Assembly (NCBI GenBank): GCA_017530275.1
Contig: JAFXMP010000074.1
Span: forward strand, 1 to 41,935
From: Clostridia bacterium
Lineage (GTDB): Bacteria; Bacillota_A; Clostridia; Christensenellales; Aristaeellaceae
Length of the DNA stretch: 41,935 bases
Reading direction: 5' to 3'
The first letter of the stretch is position 1. Every line of letters starts with the position of its first letter. Below are positions 7,982 to 14,804 of this stretch, one piece after another. The notes under the pieces are model-generated. The model made no database searches, had not been told where the DNA came from, and saw only the letters and a list, made by a program, of their open reading frames with translations. Both the position numbers and the translations under genes were made by a program.

Positions 7982-8009
7982 AAAAAAGGATGCGATTTTT
8001 CTCGCATCC
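7982..8009 (-). terminator. Terminator of the GlsB/YeaQ-like gene
   Basis: Perfect 8-bp stem GGATGCGA/TCGCATCC (7988-7995 with 8002-8009), followed leftward by six U. Confidence 0.85.
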
Positions 8010-8018
8010 CCTCCGATC

Positions 8019-8276
8019 CTACCGCCTTGCCGCGCGGCGAGCGAGCCCCGAAATCCACAGCACCAGGCACGCGCCGCCCACCGCCACCAGCAGACTATAA
8101 ATGTTAAAGCCGTCCACGCCGCCCAGTCCCAGCAGCGACGCGGCGAAGCCGCCTACCACGCTGCCCAGGATACCCAGCACTACGTTGCCCAACACACCCC
8201 GCTTTTCACCGCCCATGATCAGCCCCGCCATCCATCCGGCCAGCGCCCCCAACGCGATCCATAAAAGAATACTCAT
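8019..8276 (-). CDS. GlsB/YeaQ/YmgE family small membrane protein
   Basis: The 85-residue protein has three hydrophobic helices with the family pattern: LGALAGWMAGLIMGG at residues 8-22, GVLGNVVLGILGSVVGGF at 27-44, and a third helix ending in a basic tail (ARRAARR). Family members are small stress-associated inner-membrane proteins of unknown biochemistry, once called transglycosylase-associated. AAAGGAGG precedes the ATG. It is a single gene with its own terminator. Confidence 0.9.
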   Translation of the reverse strand: MSILLWIALGALAGWMAGLIMGGEKRGVLGNVVLGILGSVVGGFAASLLGLGGVDGFNIYSLLVAVGGACLVLWISGLARRAARR

Positions 8277-8450
8277 AGCGTTGTTTCCTCCTTTCGCGGA
8301 TAGCCGAAGCCATCCTCCCTATATCCTATGCGGCGCAGCAGAAAATGAAACAGGAATTAACTGCCGTTCCTGGTTTTTATATGAGCTTTTGAAATAGCGG
8401 TGAATCAAGGGATCCAAAACACCGCAATACGTCAGATTGGAGAGCAATCG

Positions 8451-8477
8451 AAAAGCGGCGCAGCATTTCGGCTGCGC
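8451..8477 (-). terminator. Terminator of the flippase gene
   Basis: Stem GCGCAGC/GCTGCGC (8458-8464 with 8471-8477) lies directly after the stop codon and is followed leftward by CGCUUUUC. The rest of 8277-8450 shows no gene. Confidence 0.7.
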
Positions 8478-8478
8478 T

Positions 8479-9783
8479 TCACTCGGGACTTTTTGTCCCT
8501 GTCTTTTCCAAGTCCGTAAGAAATACCAGTTCACAGAATAAGGTCAGCCCATGACCTGCCAGATAGGCCCAAGCAGTGCCCAGGATGCCCAGACGCGGCG
8601 TCCATTGCCAGACGCACAGCAGCAGGGCGGCGCTGCCCAGCAGAGACGAGCGCAGGGAGCGCTTCTGCCGGCCCAGGCCCGCCATCAAACCCCCGGCCAT
8701 TTGCTGGACGGGCAGGATCACCGCCAGGGGACAGGCGCCTTGGAGCAGCGGCGTCAGTTCCGGCAGGCGGTAAACCCAGCGGGCAATGTACGGGGCCAGA
8801 AGGTACAGTCCTCCCGCGCACGCCATGCCCACAGCCACGGCGGAAAACAGCAGCCTTCGGATCAGCCTGCTTTCCGCTTTTTTTCCGCCGCATCGGGCCA
8901 CGGCGGGGCCGCCCACAGCGGACAGAGCCCCGGAGGCCATGCAGGGCAGGAACATGAGGGGCATCACCATGCCGCCCAGCATGCCCAGACGGCTCATGGC
9001 TTCTGCCCGGTCTAAGCCCCCTGCCATAAGCCGCAGGGGAATCACCGCATTGCATACGGAACGCAGCCCCGTATGCACCAGCCGGTTCAGCAGCAGCGGA
9101 AGACTCAGGCGAAGCAAGGTTTTTCGGATATCCTTCTGCCGGGGATCATCCCGAAAGGTCGCCATTCGGCCAGCCAAAGGCAGGATCGCCAGCAGCCCCG
9201 CCGCCTCTCCCAGAGAAGACGCGAAAGCGGGCAGCGCGGCCCGGTAAGCGGGCGTCACACGGGGGATCAAGCCCGTCAGCGCCGCCACTGCCATGAGGCG
9301 CACCACCTGCTCCGTGCCTTCGCTGATTGCCGGGGGCAGCGCGCGGCCCTGGCCGAAGAAAAATCCGTCGTATACGCTGGACACCCCTACCGTGAGCATG
9401 CAGGGGGCAAAGAGCAGCAGCGCTGGCAGCGCCCGCTCATCCCCCATCCATTTTGCGAGAAAAGGGGACAGGATCAGATAGATCGGGGTGAGCGCAAAGC
9501 CCAGGATCAACGCCAGCCGCCGCCCGGCGTATAGCACCGCTTCCCGACCCTGCCGGTCCCTGGCCTTTGCCGTCAGGCGGCTGACCGCCTGGGGCAGGCC
9601 TGCCGCCGCCGGGGTGAGCGCCAGCATATGCACCCCGGAAGCCAGCTCCATCACGCCCAGGGCTTCCGCACCCAACAGCCGGGAAATCCACAGCCGCAGC
9701 ACAAATCCCATAGCCCGCACCAATGCCGTGCTGGCCCCTGTGATCAGCGCCTGCTGCTTCAAAGAGCGCTTCTTCATGTCCAT
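8479..9783 (-). CDS. SpoVB/MurJ-like oligosaccharide flippase (MOP superfamily)
   Basis: The 434-residue polytopic protein has about 12-14 membrane helices. The N-terminus (QQALITGASTALVRAMGF and the LRLWISRLLGAEALGVMELA block) is typical of SpoVB-type polysaccharide/lipid-linked oligosaccharide transporters. These move lipid-linked precursors, such as lipid II, across the membrane; SpoVB acts in spore cortex formation. It is shorter than B. subtilis SpoVB (about 518 residues), lacking the last pair of helices. No cell-wall or sporulation genes adjoin it, so its role in spore or vegetative wall synthesis is undecided. Confidence 0.85.
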   Translation of the reverse strand: MDMKKRSLKQQALITGASTALVRAMGFVLRLWISRLLGAEALGVMELASGVHMLALTPAAAGLPQAVSRLTAKARDRQGREAVLYAGRRLALILGFALTPIYLILSPFLAKWMGDERALPALLLFAPCMLTVGVSSVYDGFFFGQGRALPPAISEGTEQVVRLMAVAALTGLIPRVTPAYRAALPAFASSLGEAAGLLAILPLAGRMATFRDDPRQKDIRKTLLRLSLPLLLNRLVHTGLRSVCNAVIPLRLMAGGLDRAEAMSRLGMLGGMVMPLMFLPCMASGALSAVGGPAVARCGGKKAESRLIRRLLFSAVAVGMACAGGLYLLAPYIARWVYRLPELTPLLQGACPLAVILPVQQMAGGLMAGLGRQKRSLRSSLLGSAALLLCVWQWTPRLGILGTAWAYLAGHGLTLFCELVFLTDLEKTGTKSPE

Positions 9784-9854
9784 CCCCTCCGCCTTGTTCC
9801 AGCCTATGCGCGGCTTTCGCAGGACATGCGGAAAGGATCAATCGGTCAGCGAAT

Positions 9855-9920
9855 GCACAAAAAAAGAGGTCTATCCCCCATGTCATTGAAATCAGCGTGA
9901 CATGGATAATAAACCTCTTT
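9855..9920 (-). terminator. Long-hairpin terminator of the S66 peptidase gene
   Basis: A long imperfect stem runs from AAAGAGGT (9913-9920, read leftward) with TCCATGTCA, pairing across a 12-base loop with TGACATGG and ACCTCTTT. It ends in a run of U read from 9859-9865. Confidence 0.75.
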
Positions 9921-9925
9921 ATCCT

Positions 9926-10957
9926 CTACTCAAAGGTGATTCTCTGCTTCCCAGCGTCCACTGTGGCATGCACCCCGAAGGGAATGATGCACCGGGGCCG
10001 GGCGTGGCCGATATTCAGGTTGCATACGATGGGCAAATCAGGTTTGCCGATCACTTCCGTCAGCAGCTTTTTGTATTCCGCGTGATACGTTTCATCCATG
10101 GGCTTGCCCGCCAGCACGCCGCTGATCACGTCGAAGACGCCGGTGTTTTTCAGGGCCAACAGCGCCTGTTCATATTTTTCCGGCGGTATTTTTTCCTCGC
10201 TGGATTCCAGCAGCAGGATGCGGCCCCGCCAGTCGTCCAAGGACGGGAACAGACCATAGCGTTTGCACAGCACGGGCATATCCGCGTACCGTTCTCCATC
10301 GAAGAAGTCCAGAAGGGAATCAATGCAGCCGCCTAAGATTTTCCCCGAAAACCGCTCCGCGCCTTGAAGCAGTTCAAAGCCCTGATTGGGATGGGCCGGG
10401 GTGGATACCCCGATTTGATCCGGGCCGAAGCTGGTCCGCTCCTCGTACCAAATATCGCTGGGGGTCACCTCCCGGATGGCACCGGTTTCGATCAGTTCCT
10501 CAAAATACTTTCGGGTATAAGGCAGCATTTCCTTGTCCAGCTCGCACACGTCCGCCAGAAAGGACTGGCCGTAAAAGGATTTCGCGCCTACCTTATGCAG
10601 CATCAGATGATTGACGGTGGTATCGGAAAAGCCCAAAAATACCTTGTCCGTCACGGCATTTTCCAGCTCGCCATGCTCAAACAGATACGGCAGCAGCCGG
10701 TAGGTATCGTCTCCGCCGATGGCGCAGAGGATCATATCCACTTCCGGGTCCTGATAAGCCGCCAGCAGGTCCTCCGCCCGCTTTTCCGGATGCGCCTTCA
10801 CGTATTCGATCCCTTTCAGCGCGTGTGGCATAAAGCGCACCGACAGGCCGTAGTCTTCCAAGCGCTTGACGCCGATTTCCAGTTCGTGTTTCACAAACGG
10901 CTCCCCAATGATGCCGCTGGACAGGCTGACGATGGCGACGGTTTTGATCTTTTGCAT
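9926..10957 (-). CDS. S66 family peptidase (LD-carboxypeptidase / MccF-like)
   Basis: The 343-residue protein has the S66 triad: Ser111 in LGFSDTT, Glu251 in LLLESSEEK and His318 in NIGHARP, with the AIGGDDTYRLLP block before the serine. S66 enzymes either trim murein tetrapeptides at the L,D-bond or, as in MccF, cleave toxic aminoacyl-nucleotides such as processed microcin C. The IGGDDTYRLLPYL region and overall length resemble the MccF-like branch more than LdcA, but this is a reading by eye. There is no signal peptide. It has its own promoter, a long leader and a terminator. Confidence 0.87.
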   Translation of the reverse strand: MQKIKTVAIVSLSSGIIGEPFVKHELEIGVKRLEDYGLSVRFMPHALKGIEYVKAHPEKRAEDLLAAYQDPEVDMILCAIGGDDTYRLLPYLFEHGELENAVTDKVFLGFSDTTVNHLMLHKVGAKSFYGQSFLADVCELDKEMLPYTRKYFEELIETGAIREVTPSDIWYEERTSFGPDQIGVSTPAHPNQGFELLQGAERFSGKILGGCIDSLLDFFDGERYADMPVLCKRYGLFPSLDDWRGRILLLESSEEKIPPEKYEQALLALKNTGVFDVISGVLAGKPMDETYHAEYKKLLTEVIGKPDLPIVCNLNIGHARPRCIIPFGVHATVDAGKQRITFE

Positions 10958-11133
10958 GTGCTCAACCCCTTTCCGGGAAAAATGTTCTTCAAAACGGACA
11001 AAACTCCTGCACAGAGGCTTGCACAGGAGTCACTTTTTGCATTGTTTGCTAAAATTGTCAATTTTCTCTGGTTTGTCTCGACTTTTTCTGCTCTTTCCGA
11101 TACAATATCATTACAAAATCATTCTCTTTGAAT

Positions 11134-11162
11134 GATATATAAAGGCGTATGAAACGCGTCAA
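11134..11162 (-). promoter_or_regulatory. Promoter of the S66 peptidase gene with a leader of about 170 nt
   Basis: TTGACG (11157-11162) and TATATC (11134-11139) are 17 bp apart on the minus strand. The leader to 10957 contains the hairpin ACTCCTG...CAGGAGT (11007-11033 region) followed by UUUUG, which could act as an attenuator. Confidence 0.55.
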
Positions 11163-11202
11163 GCGCGGACGAGACGTTTCTCCAAGCCGCCGCGCTCAAG
11201 GC

Positions 11203-11252
11203 AATAAAACCGCGCCGTTCCCAAGCATTTTTCTTGGGCGCGGCACGGTTTT
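11203..11252 (-). terminator. Terminator of the cytidylate-kinase-like gene
   Basis: A long GC-rich hairpin is flanked by A and U tracts. AAAACCG...GCGCCCAAG (11233-11252, minus strand) pairs with CTTGGG...CGCGGTTTT (11206-11225). Confidence 0.85.
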
Positions 11253-11299
11253 ATAGAATAGGGCCGTCAAAAAGGCTGGTTCTCCGGGTCCGTCCGGAA

Positions 11300-11878
11300 C
11301 TATTTCGCCAACTGCGCGATGATCTCCGCGCAGGCTTCCAGGCCCAGCGCGCCGCTGTCCAGGGCCAGATGGTAATTGTTCAGGTCGCCCCATTTGCGGT
11401 CAGTATACAGCTGGTAATAAGCCTTGCGTTTTTTGTCCTTATCCTTGAGGCGCTGAAAGGGGTCCTCCGCCCGTTCGCCGTACTGGTGCACGATGCGCTC
11501 CGCCCGCTTTTCCATGGAGGCGTGAATGAACACCGTAAGCAGGTCGTCCCTGTCTTCCAGGATATAATCGGCGCAGCGGCCGATGAGCACGCAGGGGCCT
11601 TTTTCCGCGATTTCCCGGATCACCTTGGTTTGGGCGCGGGTCAGATCGTCCTGGAGGGAATGGCCGTAGAAATCCCGGCCCGCTGTGAAGGACAGCCAGC
11701 CGCCCGACACGTTTTCCGAATTTTCCTCCACATAAGCCCGGATCAGGCCGCTTTCCTCGGCGATTTTATCGATCAGCTCCTGATCGTAGCAGGGGACGCC
11801 CAGCTTTTCAGCCGCCATGCGGCCGATGGTCCTGCCGCCGCTGCCAAATTCACGGCTGATGGTAACGATTTTGCTCAT
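11300..11878 (-). CDS. Cytidylate kinase-like family protein
   Basis: The 192-residue P-loop protein begins MSKIVTISREFGSGGRTIG, the variant Walker A of the cytidylate-kinase-2 family (PF13189 type). GPCVLIGRCADYIL near residue 95 is also characteristic. The family resembles nucleoside monophosphate kinases but is distinct from CMP kinase Cmk, and its substrate is generally unproven. It starts with a good ribosome site (GGGAGC) and ends before a strong terminator. A heptamer palindrome separates it from the upstream GntR gene, so it may be co-transcribed with that gene or have its own unseen promoter. Confidence 0.88.
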   Translation of the reverse strand: MSKIVTISREFGSGGRTIGRMAAEKLGVPCYDQELIDKIAEESGLIRAYVEENSENVSGGWLSFTAGRDFYGHSLQDDLTRAQTKVIREIAEKGPCVLIGRCADYILEDRDDLLTVFIHASMEKRAERIVHQYGERAEDPFQRLKDKDKKRKAYYQLYTDRKWGDLNNYHLALDSGALGLEACAEIIAQLAK

Positions 11879-11898
11879 AACAAAGCTCCCTTTCGTTC

Positions 11899-12003
11899 GG
11901 AGTTGAGAGTGGAGAGTTGGGAGTTGAGATTGTATAGTCTGATATGATTCAGCTTCCGGTTCATTCGGCTATATAAATCTCAACTCTCCGCTCTCCACAC
12001 TGA
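11899..12003. repeat. Heptamer-arm palindrome, copy B
   Basis: The left arm 11899-11931 (GGAGTTGAGAGTGGAGAG and on to GAGATT) is matched by the reverse complement of 11976-12003 with few mismatches. The loop of about 45 bp starts TATAGTCTG and ends CTATATA, sharing that core with copy E. Confidence 0.8.
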
Positions 12004-12004
12004 T

Positions 12005-12634
12005 TCAAAGTTCTTCATACGAGTCCATCTTCAAATACTTCCCCGACGAGTAATGCGCCAGCATGGCCAGCACGAACGCCTGGTAATCGTATGCTTCCAG
12101 GGCGTCCACGATTTTTTCATGCTTGGTAACGGTGCTGGCCAGGTGGGGTATTTTCGCCTCCAGCTGAAAGCCCGCATCCGCCGCCCAGATAGCCTCTAAC
12201 ATAGAATTGAGAATCATATTATTCAAGGAACGGAACAAGGCCATGTGGAAACGCTGGTCCGCGTCGGCAAACATTTCACCCTTTTCCCACTGAAAACGGA
12301 TCTCCTTAGCGCAGGCCCGCATTTCAGCGATATCTTCCTTTGTAATGGAAAGAAACGCCTCCCGCATAAAGCTCAGTTCCAGCGCCCGGCGGATGGCGAA
12401 CATTTCCCGCACCGGCTTTTCCTGACCGTCCATATGGAAAAACAGCACGTTCTGGAAAATAAAATCCAGGCTGAATTCCTTTACCTCCGTGCCCCGGCCC
12501 GGGCATGCCCGCACCATACCCATAAGCTCCATGCTTTTGATGGCTTCCCGCAGCACGTTGCGGCTCACGCCCAGCTGGGCGCAGAGCTTTTGTTCCGTGG
12601 GCAGCAGGTCCCCCGGGCCCAAATGGTTTTCCAT
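12005..12634 (-). CDS. GntR/FadR family regulator, probable frameshift at the start
   Basis: 209 residues are readable from the ATG at 12634. They have a winged HTH (LPTEQKLCAQLGVSRNVLRE) and an FCD-type all-helical effector domain containing RRALELSFM and the metal-site-like ADADQRFH. FadR-type regulators sense small carboxylates or sugar acids. Reading upstream in the same frame continues sensibly as KLYIQAFREIRSYIM, the expected first HTH helix, but no start codon lies in that frame. An ATG at 12679-12681 with AGGA before it would give M-K-K-L-Y-I-Q if one A were added to the A run at 12675-12678. So the gene carries a 1-base deletion, or starts at 12634 without its first helix. Confidence 0.8.
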   Translation of the reverse strand: MENHLGPGDLLPTEQKLCAQLGVSRNVLREAIKSMELMGMVRACPGRGTEVKEFSLDFIFQNVLFFHMDGQEKPVREMFAIRRALELSFMREAFLSITKEDIAEMRACAKEIRFQWEKGEMFADADQRFHMALFRSLNNMILNSMLEAIWAADAGFQLEAKIPHLASTVTKHEKIVDALEAYDYQAFVLAMLAHYSSGKYLKMDSYEEL

Positions 12635-12740
12635 GATATAGCTGCGGATCTCCCGAAACGCCTGGATATACAGCTTTTCATTTTTCCTATGTCCGTCATG
12701 GACGATCCCACCCCTGCAAGCAGAACGGCATTTGTAGGAT

Positions 12741-12752
12741 GTTTTGCAAAAC
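12741..12752. promoter_or_regulatory. Perfect 12-bp palindrome GTTTTGCAAAAC, candidate GntR operator
   Basis: The palindrome sits just downstream of the -10 of the GntR promoter, at the expected transcription start, which suits autorepression. Its assignment to this regulator is an inference from position. Confidence 0.4.
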
Positions 12753-12753
12753 T

Positions 12754-12782
12754 ATTATATATTAGCTCTGCCCATTTGTCAA
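12754..12782 (-). promoter_or_regulatory. Consensus promoter of the GntR gene
   Basis: On the minus strand a perfect TTGACA (12777-12782), a 17-bp spacer and a perfect TATAAT (12754-12759). Confidence 0.85.
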
Positions 12783-12840
12783 CAAAAAGTCTGAATTGGT
12801 ATAAATTTTGTCTAATCGTCGATTTTTTCAAAAAAGGCTA

Positions 12841-12874
12841 TTGACACGCGGCAAGATTTGTATTTGTAGTACAT
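12841..12874 (+). promoter_or_regulatory. Promoter of the deleted lyase gene, with FadR-type operator-like dyad
   Basis: TTGACA (12841-12846) is followed 18 bp later by TGTAGT. The dyad TTGTAGTACAT over the -10 resembles the TNGT-N-ACNA pattern of FadR-family operators, consistent with control by the divergent GntR gene. Confidence 0.45.
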
Positions 12875-12959
12875 TTATGCTAGAAGCAGCGGAAAGGGGT
12901 CCAAGGGCCAGCCGCGCTGCAAAAAACAATATCCCACGCAAAAAGGAGGAACCCTCATC

Positions 12960-13160
12960 GTGGCTGGCGACGCCATCGTCGCCGAGCTTTGCTCCTGCAA
13001 GGGCAGCATGTACGCCGTGATCAAGGCCGTGCTGAAAATCAACGAAGGCCTGGACCTGGGTTGCGTCCGCAAGCCTCTCACCGGCTTGCAGGAGGGCGGC
13101 ATGCCCAAGGCGGAAGCCGCCGCGAAGCACATTCGGGAAGCCCTTGCTCGTTTCATCTGA
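12960..13160 (+). pseudogene. Internally deleted DapA/NanA-family lyase, C-terminal remnant
   Basis: The 66 readable codons from GTG 12960 contain MYAVIKAVLKINEGLDLG and CVRKPLTGL. These match the C-terminal helices of class I aldolases of the dihydrodipicolinate synthase / N-acetylneuraminate lyase family (normally about 290-300 residues). The Schiff-base lysine, the YNxP-type motif and the barrel are absent. An intact AAGGAGG stands about 14 bases before the reading, with a promoter upstream and a strong terminator downstream. The middle of the gene therefore seems to have been removed, leaving both ends. It is divergent from a FadR-type regulator, the usual arrangement for sialic- or sugar-acid lyases. 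A tiny product may still be made. Confidence 0.6.
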
Positions 13161-13180
13161 TCCTGTTTTTCTCTCCATGA

Positions 13181-13217
13181 AAAACCCGGCCTTATCCTCT
13201 GCGGCAGGCCGGGTTTT
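13181..13217. terminator. Bidirectional terminator
   Basis: Perfect 11-bp stem AAAACCCGGCC/GGCCGGGTTTT (13181-13191 with 13207-13217). It serves the lyase remnant on the plus strand and the substrate-binding protein gene on the minus strand. Confidence 0.88.
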
Positions 13218-13229
13218 ACAGCGATTTTC

Positions 13230-14192
13230 TTATTTCAGGTAATACGCTCCATCGGGCGCTTTGCCGCCCACAGAGGCGGGGTTGGCCTTGAACAGAATCT
13301 CGTACAGCGGGGCGGCCTGGGCCTGCATGTCCTCGCCGGACACGAACACCAGGCGGCAGGAGGGCAGTGCCTTTTCCGCTACCTTGGCGGCGGCGATGAT
13401 GCCCAAATCGGCGATTTCCAGGGCGGCGGCCGCCACGTTCTCATTGGCGAAGGCGATGGAAGCTTCCAGATCCTTCATGAAGGCTTCGACCAGATCAGGA
13501 TGGGCCTCGGCAAATTCTTTCCGCGCGATCACCACGCTCATGGAAAGCTGGGCGTCGCTGACGCCGTTCATTTGGGCGGCTTCGGCAAACGCTTCGGTGA
13601 TGTCCAGGGCGATGCGGAAATCCGGATTTTTCATCAGCACGTTGGTCACCATAGGTTCGGGCAGCAGCACGATGTCCGCAAGGCCCTCGATGGCCTTGGA
13701 AGCCACGGCGGCGTGTTCGGCTTCGGTTTCCAGGGTGGCGTTCACGCCGAAGGTGGAAAGAATGTATTCCGTCACATATTCCGGGGTCGCGCCCTGTCCG
13801 GCGTACAGGATGGTTTTGCCTTCCAGGTCCTGAACGCTGTGGATGGTGTCGCCCTTTTCCAGCACGTACAGCATGCCCCGGGTGGTGAGGGCCAGGGCCT
13901 TCACGCCGCCCTCGGTCTTGTTGTACAGCACAGCGCCCACGTTGATGGGCACGGAGGCGATATCCACCTGCCCGGAAATCACCAGGGCGTTCACCTCCGC
14001 GGGAGCGGCCACCAAGGTGAGCTCGTAGGTCCCGTCGTTTTCGGTCATCATATGGGCCACGGACATGCCGGTGGGACCTTGCAGAGCGGCCACCCGCACC
14101 ACGGTTTTATCCGGCGCGTTTTCAGCGGCGCACACAAAGGGCAGAGCGATAGCAAGAAGTACCACAGCCAAAATTTTGATCATTTTTTTCAT
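13230..14192 (-). CDS. ABC transporter substrate-binding protein (NMT1/SsuA-like)
   Basis: The 320-residue protein has an N-terminal signal (MKKMIKILAVVLLAIALPFV, then CAAEN; a weak lipobox at best). It has a bilobed binding-protein pattern typical of thiamine-precursor/sulfonate/taurine-type receptors: VRVAALQGPTGMSVAHM, then NALVISGQVDIASVPINVG and DLEGKTILYAGQGATPEY. Such receptors deliver small organic solutes to an ABC permease outside the membrane. Its ATG overlaps the TM1266-gene stop by 4 bases (ATGA), implying translational coupling. No permease or ATPase follows; a terminator does. The ligand is unknown. Confidence 0.88.
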   Translation of the reverse strand: MKKMIKILAVVLLAIALPFVCAAENAPDKTVVRVAALQGPTGMSVAHMMTENDGTYELTLVAAPAEVNALVISGQVDIASVPINVGAVLYNKTEGGVKALALTTRGMLYVLEKGDTIHSVQDLEGKTILYAGQGATPEYVTEYILSTFGVNATLETEAEHAAVASKAIEGLADIVLLPEPMVTNVLMKNPDFRIALDITEAFAEAAQMNGVSDAQLSMSVVIARKEFAEAHPDLVEAFMKDLEASIAFANENVAAAALEIADLGIIAAAKVAEKALPSCRLVFVSGEDMQAQAAPLYEILFKANPASVGGKAPDGAYYLK

Positions 14193-14455
14193 AAATTCGT
14201 TCCTCCGTTTTCTTTCTTCGTCATGGCGCTTTTTACCTGTACGCCGGGCACGTTGCCCAGCTTGCCGGTGAGCGCGCCTACCTGCATATCATCCCCCCGG
14301 ATCAGCAAACCGATCACGGCGATGTTCCGTTCGTGATCGGGCACGCCGATGCGGCCGGTCACGATCTCCTGATACTGGGAAATGATCTGATTCACCCGGG
14401 CGGTTTGATTCAGATCGTCGATCACGATGCCGATAAAGCCGATGCGTTCTTCCAT
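14189..14455 (-). CDS. TM1266-type putative regulator of the iron-only hydrogenase system
   Basis: The 88-residue protein starts ERIGFIGIVIDDLNQTARVN and has EIVTGRIGVPDHERNIAVIG and GALTGKLGNVPGVQVKSA. This is the pattern of the small ferredoxin-like (ACT/NikR-C-type fold) family typified by Thermotoga TM1266, commonly found with [FeFe]-hydrogenase maturation genes. It overlaps the substrate-binding protein gene by 4 bases, and its transcript has a structured leader. No hydrogenase or hydE/F/G gene is in the window. The regulatory role is an annotation convention rather than demonstrated function. Confidence 0.85.
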   Translation of the reverse strand: MEERIGFIGIVIDDLNQTARVNQIISQYQEIVTGRIGVPDHERNIAVIGLLIRGDDMQVGALTGKLGNVPGVQVKSAMTKKENGGTNL

Positions 14456-14635
14456 TCGTTTCGCTTCCTTTCTCCAAAAAGAAAAGCATGACAGACATTG
14501 CCATGCGTCCGAATCAAAACTTTTTTGCCTCCTTTCGCTCTCGGGCCCGGACGCATCCCTGCCCTTAAGGGAAACATTCTTTTCTCCCGTCTGCTCGCCC
14601 GCATGCTTTGCACTGGGGTCCGCTTCAGAAGGATA
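14456..14635 (-). promoter_or_regulatory. Attenuator/riboswitch-like 5' leader
   Basis: Just upstream of the gene the leader forms a terminator: GCATGGC (14500-14506) pairs with GTCATGC (14486-14492) and is followed by a U-rich run (14476-14485). The 5' arm overlaps CGGACGCAT (minus strand, 14503-14511), which is a perfect 9-bp complement of ATGCGTCCG (14548-14556). Pairing these would break the terminator. The same ATGCGTCCG can instead pair with GCGGAC (14618-14623) nearer the 5' end. Three exclusive states are the layout of a riboswitch. I could not match it to a known class, and the T-box motif is absent. Confidence 0.55.
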
Positions 14636-14640
14636 AGGCT

Positions 14641-14669
14641 ATTATACACAGCCGAAACCGTTCAGTCAA
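14641..14669 (-). promoter_or_regulatory. Promoter of the TM1266 / substrate-binding protein operon
   Basis: TTGACT (14664-14669), a 17-bp spacer and TATAAT (14641-14646) on the minus strand, about 180 bp ahead of the first start codon. Confidence 0.8.
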
Positions 14670-14736
14670 GCAGAATCCACAATGTGTATTTTTTATGTAT
14701 TTCCAGGGAATGGAAACGGTTCAGGCTGTTTTTCTC

Positions 14737-14765
14737 TTGACAAAGGAACAGGAAAGAAGCATCAT
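14737..14765 (+). promoter_or_regulatory. Promoter of the HD-domain gene
   Basis: TTGACA (14737-14742), a 17-bp spacer, then CATCAT (14760-14765), which matches the -10 consensus at 4 of 6 positions. Confidence 0.5.
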
Positions 14766-14804
14766 AAACGGGAAGAAACGGAATGAATCAAGGAGGTTTG
14801 TCCC

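Noticed and set aside
12828..13178. 116-codon minus-strand frame over the lyase remnant
   Set aside because: No ribosome site or domain; the plus-strand reading matches an aldolase-family C-terminus.
14422..14649. 75-codon minus-strand frame covering the TM1266 leader
   Set aside because: It overlaps the attenuator structure and the gene start, is strongly basic without a family, and has no ribosome site; the RNA structure explains the region better.
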